Below, in pieces: positions 1 to 5,636 of a stretch of DNA of 8,202 nt. Numbering within the stretch: position 1 is the stretch's first letter; each line of letters begins with the position of its first letter. The notes below the pieces were generated by a model that did no database searches, was not told the origin of the DNA, and saw only the letters and a program-made list of their open reading frames with translations. Where the stretch lies: positions 1 to 8,202 of the forward strand of contig JAHRWI010000018.1 of assembly GCA_019090225.1 (NCBI GenBank). Reading direction: 5' to 3'. This DNA is from Porticoccaceae bacterium (GTDB lineage: Bacteria; Pseudomonadota; Gammaproteobacteria; Pseudomonadales; Porticoccaceae). The position numbers were made by a program, and so were the translations under genes.

Positions 1-830
1 CTTACCCCATAAGGTGTTTCCAGCTTTACCCGCCACTGAGGCTGGCCTTTATAAGATGATTTATAAACCCAGCCTTCAATTTCAAGCCATTGATCTTGCC
101 AGGCTTCCACTGTCGTCCGGTCAAAATAGTGCTGGTTCTCTGGGTAAATGACCGCAGTAAAGCTGTCACTGAAATTAATCCACCAGGCTTTTTTAAAGGT
201 GACCCGACTGACTTTGGCGGTGATACGCTGATAACCACCTTTGCTTACTGCTTCGGAACTTATCGCATCGGCAATTTTTTGAGCTTGTGACTTTTCCGAA
301 CGCCATAAGCCTCGGCGCTTATTTCGAGCGATATTTTCAGCTTCGGCATAACAATCGGCCAAGGCCATGTTCGGAGGTATAGCCACGTGGTAGCCAAGGC
401 CCTGAGTGAGCATTTCTTTCTCCAAGCTTAATTCCCCACCCCCTGCTCTTTCTTTAAACATATGCGCCAGGTGGCGGCCATATTTATCCTGGTCTTCGAT
501 ATCACTATATAAATAAGTCTTACCTTCGCGTGCAAAGAAACGTTCTACGGCTTTTTTCGCGTCTTCGGCGAAGCTCTGATGTGGCTTTCCATTACGCCCA
601 AGTTCTGGTGTATTTATCCCTAGTAAACGAACACGTCGGCCATCGCTTAGCCGTACAGTGTCACCGTCATAGACATGAGCGACGGTCACCAATTGGCCTT
701 TGCCCTTTGGCATACAGTCAGCAGCAAAGGCTGAAGGAAAAGCGCTAATGACGCTTATGATGATAAATATGTGGGGCACAAAAAATGCGCCGAGGCTTGT
801 TACCCTGGGCGCATTTTTAAGCGAGGACAT
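1..830 (-). CDS. Exported SNase-family (thermonuclease) protein with C-terminal extension, 3' end outside window
   Basis: The reading frame is open from ATG 830-828 to the window edge (276 codons seen, no stop). Residues 1-37 form a signal peptide: a short basic start, a hydrophobic run around 19-33 and a likely cut after AFA. This predicts an exported, probably periplasmic, nuclease. Residues about 46-180 match the staphylococcal nuclease fold, which in characterised members hydrolyses DNA and RNA with Ca2+. The motif VYDGDT gives D55 and D57, RLLGINTPE gives R68 and E76, and DKYGRHLAHM gives R119. These correspond to D19, D21, R35, E43 and R87 of S. aureus nuclease. The ligand equivalent to Asp40 is Asn73. 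After residue 195 a second region of alternating hydrophobic strands (ITAKVSRV, FTAVIYP, LEIEGWVY, WRVKLETP) looks like an additional beta-barrel, perhaps OB-like (inference). The gene starts 70 bases after rpmE on the same strand, with no clear terminator between them. I recall a nuclease gene at this place in Pseudomonas. The upstream Shine-Dalgarno is weak. Family certain; substrate not. Confidence 0.9.
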   Translation of the reverse strand, partial: MSSLKNAPRVTSLGAFFVPHIFIIISVISAFPSAFAADCMPKGKGQLVTVAHVYDGDTVRLSDGRRVRLLGINTPELGRNGKPHQSFAEDAKKAVERFFAREGKTYLYSDIEDQDKYGRHLAHMFKERAGGGELSLEKEMLTQGLGYHVAIPPNMALADCYAEAENIARNKRRGLWRSEKSQAQKIADAISSEAVSKGGYQRITAKVSRVTFKKAWWINFSDSFTAVIYPENQHYFDRTTVEAWQDQWLEIEGWVYKSSYKGQPQWRVKLETPYGV

Positions 831-900
831 TATTTGTCACTCTACATACAGCTAATTGCTAACTTGCTGTTCGATCCATATAGCCGCATATATTTGCTGG

Positions 901-1119
901 CTATTTTTTACCACTGCCGACATTGCCAAAGCGCTTGTTAAAGCGGTCGATACGACCACCGACATCGGTGGCTTTCTGTTTGCCCGTGTAGAAAGGGTGG
1001 CATTGCGAGCAGACATCAAGGTGCAAAGCTTCGGCCCTTGTGGAACCTACTTCGATCACGTTACCGCAACTACAGGTCGCCGTTAATGTGCCATAATTCG
1101 GGTGGATTTCAGCTCTCAT
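901..1119 (-). CDS. rpmE: 50S ribosomal protein L31 (bL31), zinc-binding type
   Basis: The 72-residue product is bL31, a small protein of the large ribosomal subunit that helps bridge the two subunits at the central protuberance. The start MRAEIHPNY, the segment THxxCHPFYTG-like VCSQCHPFYTGKQK, and the tail GGRIDRFNKRF are characteristic. Four cysteines, C16, C18, C37 and C40, form the CxC...CxxC zinc site, so this is the zinc-containing (C+) form rather than the zinc-free YkgM/RpmE2 type. Length is typical. The ATG at 1119-1117 follows AAAAGGT with about six bases between, a good Shine-Dalgarno. The gene is divergent from priA, an arrangement also seen in E. coli, and is followed on the same strand by the nuclease gene, so the two may share a transcript. 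A short leader hairpin lies upstream. No convincing -10/-35 pair was found in the spacer. Confidence 0.97.
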   Translation of the reverse strand: MRAEIHPNYGTLTATCSCGNVIEVGSTRAEALHLDVCSQCHPFYTGKQKATDVGGRIDRFNKRFGNVGSGKK

Positions 1120-1137
1120 TTTGATACCTTTTCGTTT

Positions 1138-1159
1138 GCGTAATACGTTTTATTTACGT
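1138..1159 (-). promoter_or_regulatory. Small hairpin in the rpmE leader
   Basis: CGTAA at 1139-1143 and TTACG at 1154-1158 can pair (plus one G-T pair at 1138/1159) around a 10-base loop. On the rpmE transcript the hairpin would end about 18 bases before the start codon, just upstream of the Shine-Dalgarno. Ribosomal-protein genes are often controlled by the protein binding such leader structures. That is only a possibility here: five base pairs can arise by chance. Confidence 0.25.
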
Positions 1160-1361
1160 GATGAATTGTTGATGTGATGCCTTGTTCTACCCCTGACTCA
1201 AGGTTTAAACGGGTCGAATAAATTATTTAACCAATGGAGTTCTTGCATACCGTCACGGGGTCATCTACCTTGCGTCTCACACGTGGGCCGCGCAGGCTCT
1301 TCCTACCGTGGTCAGCGAGACCGCGCATACTACCAGAAAGTAATCAGGTTTCAAGACGTTA

Positions 1362-3578
1362 GTGAACAAATCAGCCCACTCCAGCCACCTGATTTATCAG
1401 GTGGCTATCGCCTCGCCATTGCGCCGTCTATTCGACTATTTACCCCCAGGGAATGAGGAGGTCGATCTCGTGCCAGGCATGCGAGTAGAAGTTCCCTTCG
1501 GACGCCGCAAGGTCGTTGGTATCGTTGTGGCCCAACAGTCCGACAGCGCATTCCCCGTCGATAAACTTAAAGCCATTGACAGGATTCTCGACAGCGAGCC
1601 GGTTTTTTCGAAGAACCTACTCTCTTTGCTACTCTGGGCCGCTAATTATTACCACGCACCTCTGGGCGAGGCCCTCGCCACAGCGCTGCCCACCGCCCTG
1701 CGTCGAGGCAAACCGCTGCCCAGCGAGAAATGGTGGCGATTAAGCCACCACGGCAAGGGGCTTCCAGAAGATGCATTAAAACGCGCGCCACGACAGGCCC
1801 AGCTACTTAAGCTTCTTCAACAAGGCGAGCGCAGCCACAGGCAGGTGCTCGACGCGGGAATTAGCACTGCGAATCTACGGGTTTTATCTGAGAAAGGGCT
1901 GATCGAAAGTTATCAGCAGACCGCCAAAGCTGTGGTCATAGACACCACCAATCTGCTGCGGGAAGAGCCTTTAACACTGCTGCCGAGTCAGGCGAAGATT
2001 CTCGATGCCCTCGACTTAAACAGCTATCACGCTTATCTGCTCGAAGGTGAAACCGGTAGCGGTAAGACCGAGGTTTATCTGCAAGCCATTGCACACATCT
2101 TGAATGAGGGTCGTCAGGCCCTGGTGCTTATCCCAGAAATCAGCCTGACACCGCAAACCCTACAACGCTTTAAAAGCCGTTTTAACTGCCCTATCGCCGT
2201 CATCCATTCTGGTTTAAGCGATGGCGAGCGCCTGAGCGCCTGGTCTTCCGCTGCTAATGGTAGCGCTGGCATCGTTATTGGTACCCGCTCTGCGGTGTTC
2301 ACGCCGCTGTTGAAACCCGGCATTATTATTATCGACGAAGAACACGATGGCTCGTTCAAGCAGCAGGATGGCTTTCGCTATTCGGCCCGGGATGTTGCGG
2401 TCATGCGGGCCAATAGAGAGCAGATACCCATCATGCTGGGTACGGCGACGCCTTCATTAGAGAGTCTCTACAACTGCCAGCAAGGTCGTTACCAACACCT
2501 GCATCTGACCGGACGACCGGGCGGGGCCAGTCAACCAGAATGGCAGCTGGTGGATATTCGCAAACTCAATCTGAATACCGGGTTTTCGCAAACCACGATT
2601 GTTGCCATGGAGCAAGCGTTAGCCAGAGGTCATCAAGTGCTGGTGTTTCTAAATCGTCGTGGTTTTGCGCCAACCATGATGTGCCACGACTGTGGCTGGA
2701 TCGCCAACTGCAAGCATTGCGATGCCCGGCTGACCTTCCACCAGAGCAATCCTCACCTGCGTTGTCATCACTGTGATTATCGCCAGGCTGTGCCCCCAAC
2801 CTGCTCCCAGTGTCATAGCGAGCAGTTGCAGTATCTGGGTCAGGGCACCGAGCGAGGTGAAGCGACCCTCGAAGCATTATTTCCCGATATTCCGGTCTTG
2901 CGTGTCGATAGGGATACCACCCGGCGCAAGCAGGCCATGTCGAAGGTCATTGCCGAAATTAATTCTGGCAAGCCCTGTGTGCTGGTTGGCACCCAAATAC
3001 TGGCTAAAGGTCACCACTTCCCCAATGTCACCCTGGTGGTTGTGCTGGACGCCGACAGTGGTCTTTTCTCTCCAGATTTCCGAGCCACTGAGCGCCTGGG
3101 ACAACTGGTTACTCAGGTCGCAGGAAGAGCAGGACGTGGAGAGACTCCCGGCAGAGTCATGATACAAAGTCACCACAGTGAACATCCTCTGCTCGCCTTA
3201 CTGGCGGAGGATCAATACCCGAAATTTGCCGAACAACTACTGGCCGAACGACGGCTTAGTGGCATGCCGCCTTATACGAACGTGGCTCTTGTACGGGCAG
3301 AGGCCACATCGGGCCATGAGGCCAATGCCTTACTCGAGGAAGCGAGAAAATATTGCCAAGGGATTGTCGCCAGCCGTCCATCGCTACGCTATCTGGGGCC
3401 CTATTCTGCGCCGCTGGAACGTCGAAACAAACGCTTCCGCTATCAGCTGCTGATTATTGCTGAGGAAAGGAAACTCCTACACCATGTACTCGGACAACTA
3501 AGCTTGTGGCTGGAGACGAATAAAACGGCTCGCAAAGTTAGATGGTCTCTCGACATAGACCCTCAAGACATGTCATGA
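1362..3578 (+). CDS. priA: Primosomal protein N', replication-restart helicase PriA
   Basis: The 738-residue product is PriA (E. coli form about 732). It is an SF2 3'-to-5' DNA helicase that recognises abandoned forks and recombination intermediates and starts reloading of DnaB. The N-terminal DNA-binding domain (about 9-115) has the family signature LFDYLPP and VPFGRRK. Helicase motifs follow: Walker A GETGSGKT 229-236, DEEH 325-328, GTATPS 360-365, and motif VI QVAGRAGRG 585-593. Between the two helicase lobes sit eight cysteines (C441, C444, C450, C453, C468, C471, C481, C484), the two zinc sites needed for primosome assembly. GQGTERGE at 493-500 and GTQILAKGHHFPNVTLVVV are also diagnostic. 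The start is GTG 1362: an in-frame stop lies at 1341-1343 and no ATG lies between, while the N-terminus aligns with the family. There is no good Shine-Dalgarno, which fits a protein kept at low level. The gene is divergent from rpmE and followed by the SPOR gene. Confidence 0.98.
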   Translation: MNKSAHSSHLIYQVAIASPLRRLFDYLPPGNEEVDLVPGMRVEVPFGRRKVVGIVVAQQSDSAFPVDKLKAIDRILDSEPVFSKNLLSLLLWAANYYHAPLGEALATALPTALRRGKPLPSEKWWRLSHHGKGLPEDALKRAPRQAQLLKLLQQGERSHRQVLDAGISTANLRVLSEKGLIESYQQTAKAVVIDTTNLLREEPLTLLPSQAKILDALDLNSYHAYLLEGETGSGKTEVYLQAIAHILNEGRQALVLIPEISLTPQTLQRFKSRFNCPIAVIHSGLSDGERLSAWSSAANGSAGIVIGTRSAVFTPLLKPGIIIIDEEHDGSFKQQDGFRYSARDVAVMRANREQIPIMLGTATPSLESLYNCQQGRYQHLHLTGRPGGASQPEWQLVDIRKLNLNTGFSQTTIVAMEQALARGHQVLVFLNRRGFAPTMMCHDCGWIANCKHCDARLTFHQSNPHLRCHHCDYRQAVPPTCSQCHSEQLQYLGQGTERGEATLEALFPDIPVLRVDRDTTRRKQAMSKVIAEINSGKPCVLVGTQILAKGHHFPNVTLVVVLDADSGLFSPDFRATERLGQLVTQVAGRAGRGETPGRVMIQSHHSEHPLLALLAEDQYPKFAEQLLAERRLSGMPPYTNVALVRAEATSGHEANALLEEARKYCQGIVASRPSLRYLGPYSAPLERRNKRFRYQLLIIAEERKLLHHVLGQLSLWLETNKTARKVRWSLDIDPQDMS

Positions 3579-3603
3579 CTTATCCTTTATATTTAGTGTG
3601 TTA

Positions 3604-3642
3604 GACGTTTAATCTAATTAATTGTCTAGATTCTATAGCGTC
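3604..3642. repeat. Nested inverted repeats in the priA-SPOR gap
   Basis: AATCTA at 3611-3616 pairs perfectly with TAGATT at 3627-3632 around a 10-base loop. Outside it GACG at 3604-3607 matches CGTC at 3639-3642, giving a two-tier, interrupted dyad in AT-rich DNA. It could be a protein-binding site or part of the 3' end of the priA transcript, but no T-run follows it. A CATAAT at 3642-3647 could serve as a -10 element for the SPOR gene with TTAATT at 3618-3623 as a weak -35 (18-base spacer). If so, the dyad would cover the promoter. Confidence 0.4.
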
Positions 3643-3648
3643 ATAATT

Positions 3649-3694
3649 AGAGAGCGTTTACAATGCTGCCTCGTTACTAGACAGCATTGTTATG
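3649..3694 (+). promoter_or_regulatory. Hairpin abutting the SPOR gene start codon, with purine-rich stretch upstream
   Basis: ACAATGCTG at 3660-3668 and CAGCATTGT at 3682-3690 are perfect reverse complements (9 bp, 13-base loop). The ATG begins one base after the stem, at 3692. The bases directly before the ATG contain no Shine-Dalgarno. The only purine-rich stretch is AGAGAG at 3649-3654, 37 bases away in the linear sequence. If the hairpin folds, that stretch lies about six bases from the ATG (five before the stem, one after), a normal spacing. The pairing is seen directly. The role in translation is inference, and AGAGAG is a weak match to the anti-Shine-Dalgarno. Confidence 0.5.
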
Positions 3695-4255
3695 GCAAAA
3701 GATTACGCCAACAAGTCACCGAAAAAGCGCAAACCTGCCGCCCGTAATAAGGCCCGTAAACCGGTTGTTAAAGCCTCGCCGCGCTGGCCGTGGATGCTAG
3801 GTGGTTTTGTGCTCGGCATTCTGACCATGGTGCTGATTCAGCGCTGGGAAAACCCCCAACAGGATATCGCCCAGACTATCGACGGCATCGTCGGTAATGA
3901 AGACACTCAATCAATTAAACCGCGTTTTGATTTTTATACCCTCTTGCCTGAGTCAGAAGTCACCATCCCCAATACCGAACAAAGCCCCGTAAGGGGAAGC
4001 CAGAAAAATGGCGATATATTTATGCTACAAGCGGGTTCTTTCAGAAATACCACCGATGCGGATGGCCTGCGCGCCAGACTGTTGTTATTAAACTTAGATG
4101 CCCATGTCGAGGCTGCCACCAGCCAATCTGCAGGCACCTGGCACCGGGTTATCGTTGGGCCTTTCAAATCCCGCTCCAAACTCGCTAACGCGCGGGCTAC
4201 TCTGCTACAAAACGGTATCGACAACCTGGTGTTAAAAGGCAAAGAAGGTGGCTGA
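3692..4255 (+). CDS. Membrane-anchored SPOR-domain protein, FtsN-like
   Basis: The 187-residue product has the FtsN layout: a very basic cytoplasmic N-terminus (about 1-30, rich in K, R and P), one membrane span (about 32-50, starting WPWMLGGFVLG), a periplasmic linker, and a C-terminal SPOR domain (about 108-183). SPOR domains bind glycan strands stripped of stem peptides at the division septum. Visible SPOR features are FMLQAGSF at 110-117, ARLLLLNLDAHVE at 128-140, and WHRVIVGPFKSR at 150-161. The linker motif FDFYTLLPE at 79-87 is typical of the SPOR gene next to priA/argS in Pseudomonas. The protein is shorter than E. coli FtsN (319 residues). It may be FtsN itself or another SPOR protein, so no symbol is given. 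An in-frame stop lies at 3644-3646 and no ATG, GTG or TTG lies between it and 3692, which fixes the start unless the basic tail is lost. Convergent with alr. Confidence 0.9.
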   Translation: MAKDYANKSPKKRKPAARNKARKPVVKASPRWPWMLGGFVLGILTMVLIQRWENPQQDIAQTIDGIVGNEDTQSIKPRFDFYTLLPESEVTIPNTEQSPVRGSQKNGDIFMLQAGSFRNTTDADGLRARLLLLNLDAHVEAATSQSAGTWHRVIVGPFKSRSKLANARATLLQNGIDNLVLKGKEGG

Positions 4256-4276
4256 GCGACAAGGTGGTTTGTCGTT
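4255..4276 (+). repeat. Hairpin overlapping the SPOR gene stop codon
   Basis: CGACAA at 4257-4262 and TTGTCG at 4269-4274 pair around a six-base loop. A G-T and an A-T pair extend the stem to 8 bp, starting at the last base of the TGA stop (4253-4255). It lies in the convergent gap between the SPOR gene and alr, where a terminator is expected. What follows on the plus strand is A-rich rather than T-rich, and on the minus strand the T-run comes before the stem. It is therefore not a standard intrinsic terminator for either gene. It may protect the 3' end or assist factor-dependent termination. Confidence 0.4.
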
Positions 4277-4343
4277 AGTAAAAAACAAAGGCAATTCTGT
4301 CAGCCCAGCACCGAATATAGTCTCGTTTAAATACCGGCATCGT

Positions 4344-5435
4344 TTACTTATCTACATAGCGAAAGCTTACACGACTACGCACACCGGTCAGTAATTCGTA
4401 GGCAATAGTCCCGGACATCGCCGCGACCTCTTCAACCGGCAAACCTTCTCCCCACAACACCACTTCATCGCCCACTTGGGCTTCGGGTAAATGGCTTAAA
4501 TCCACAGAGATATAATCCATTGATACTCGACCTGCCAGGGCAGCCCGTTTGTCCCCGATCAACACGGGAGTGCCATTCACTGCGTGACGAGGATAGCCAT
4601 CCCCGTAACCGATAGCGACGGTACCTATTCGCGCGGCTTTGGGAGCTTGCCACTGCTCCCCATAGCCAACTGCATCTCCGGCGGGAATATCGCGAACATC
4701 CAGTAAACGGGAACGCAAGGTCATGGCCGGTAGTAATAAAGACACCTCTGTTAGCACCTGCTCAGTAAGAGGATTAACGCCGTACAACATGATACCCGGA
4801 CGAACCCAGTCAAAATGGCTGTCGGGACAGGTGATCAAAGCAGCTGAGTTGGCCATGCTCAAGGAGTGACCCAGCCCGTCGGATGTCTTTTTAAACAAAG
4901 TTAACTGGCTATCTGTCATGGCACTTTGGTATTCGTCGGCACAGGCAAAATGACTCATGAGCACTAGATCTTGAACCTTACCGCTGTCTATCAACAAGCG
5001 TCTGGCACGGGCAAAAGCTGATGGTGAAAACCCCAGGCGGTGCATACCAGAGTCTAACTTTAGCCAGACAACAAATGGCCGCCCGGCTTGATGAGGCCTG
5101 TAGGCCAGGAAACTTTCCAATTGCTCCTGTGCATGAATAACCACCTGCAAGCCATGGCGTTCAATATCAGGCCATTCAGTAGAATCAAAAACTCCGCCTA
5201 GTAAGACGATCGGTTTAGCTATCCCAGCTTTACGCAATTCGATCGCCTCAGCCAGACAAGCGACACCAAAAGCGTCTGACTCCGGCAGCGCGCGAGCCAC
5301 TGCAAGCGCGCCATGGCCGTAGGCGTTGGCCTTAATCACAGCCATAACAGACGCTTCCCCCGAGAGCTTATTCGCTAAGGCAAAATTGCTGCGGATATTG
5401 GCAAGATTGATAAGGGCTTCGGCTGGACGACTCAT
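4344..5435 (-). CDS. alr: Alanine racemase
   Basis: The 363-residue product is a fold-type III PLP enzyme that interconverts L- and D-alanine in the cytoplasm and so supplies D-alanine for peptidoglycan. The N-terminal TIM barrel carries the PLP lysine K35 in MAVIKANAYGHG. Aligned by eye with the Geobacillus enzyme, K126 in WLKLDSG is the carbamylated lysine, R133 in MHRLG corresponds to R136, R212 in VRPGIMLYG to R219, the second catalytic base Tyr265 is Y258 in AVGYGE, and the MD pair of the substrate entry is M306-D307 in GRVSMDY. Length is typical, all catalytic residues are present, and the C-terminal beta domain is complete. The sequence alone does not separate biosynthetic Alr from catabolic DadX. 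There is no neighbouring dadA or Lrp-type regulator gene, so the biosynthetic role is favoured. ATG 5435-5433 fits the family N-terminus but has only a weak Shine-Dalgarno. Divergent from gcdH. Confidence 0.96.
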   Translation of the reverse strand: MSRPAEALINLANIRSNFALANKLSGEASVMAVIKANAYGHGALAVARALPESDAFGVACLAEAIELRKAGIAKPIVLLGGVFDSTEWPDIERHGLQVVIHAQEQLESFLAYRPHQAGRPFVVWLKLDSGMHRLGFSPSAFARARRLLIDSGKVQDLVLMSHFACADEYQSAMTDSQLTLFKKTSDGLGHSLSMANSAALITCPDSHFDWVRPGIMLYGVNPLTEQVLTEVSLLLPAMTLRSRLLDVRDIPAGDAVGYGEQWQAPKAARIGTVAIGYGDGYPRHAVNGTPVLIGDKRAALAGRVSMDYISVDLSHLPEAQVGDEVVLWGEGLPVEEVAAMSGTIAYELLTGVRSRVSFRYVDK

Positions 5436-5535
5436 AGACTTGTTTTTGGCAAACGCTTCGGACGAACTGACCTATCGCTAAGTCAGATTAGATGTTGATC
5501 GGCATTGTGTCGGGCTACTCTCCCAGGCGCAAGCC

Positions 5536-5561
5536 AGGGCGGCCTCCGATCCCGCCTTTTT
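5536..5561 (+). terminator. Terminator-like hairpin with T-run in the alr-gcdH spacer
   Basis: GGCGG at 5538-5542 pairs with CCGCC at 5552-5556 around a nine-base loop. A G-T and an A-T pair extend the stem to seven pairs, and five T follow at 5557-5561. This is the shape of an intrinsic terminator read rightward. It lies upstream of the proposed gcdH promoter, so it would stop transcripts arriving from the left, antisense to alr, rather than gcdH itself. A CTGAC/GTCAG inverted repeat at 5467-5471 and 5482-5486 lies in the same spacer. Confidence 0.35.
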
Positions 5562-5573
5562 ATTTGCCCGGCT

Positions 5574-5601
5574 TTGTTTGGGGTGACTGTGGCGGTATAG
5601 T
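5574..5601 (+). promoter_or_regulatory. Putative sigma70-type promoter for gcdH
   Basis: TATAGT at 5596-5601 matches the -10 consensus at five of six positions. TTGTTT at 5574-5579, with a 16-base spacer, is a fair -35 (TTG conserved). Transcription would begin near 5608 and give a leader of about 26 bases ending in a good Shine-Dalgarno. Inferred from sequence only. Confidence 0.45.
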
Positions 5602-5623
5602 GCGCGCTCAATTTTTCTAGCTT

Positions 5624-5636
5624 GGAGAGACCTATG
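5624..5636 (+). promoter_or_regulatory. Shine-Dalgarno deciding the gcdH start
   Basis: GGAG at 5624-5627 stands six bases before ATG 5634. An in-frame TTG at 5622 overlaps this ribosome binding site and would add four residues not expected in the family. ATG 5634 is therefore the chosen start. Confidence 0.85.

Noticed and set aside
1240..1340. GC-rich short repeats (CCGCGCA twice, GGTC/GACC) before priA as an operator
   Set aside because: The units are very short, the spacing is irregular and no promoter can be placed beside them with confidence.
2566..3185. Two adjoining antisense frames of about 100 codons inside priA
   Set aside because: The priA frame carries intact zinc and helicase motifs throughout. 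The antisense products show no family features and have no ribosome binding sites.
3567..3579. Overlapping palindromes GACATGTC and GTCATGAC at the end of priA
   Set aside because: They fall over the last codons and stop of priA and read as ordinary coding sequence. Nothing else suggests a binding site.
5622..5633. TTG 5622 as the gcdH start
   Set aside because: It overlaps the GGAG ribosome binding site that serves ATG 5634, and the four extra residues are not part of the family N-terminus.
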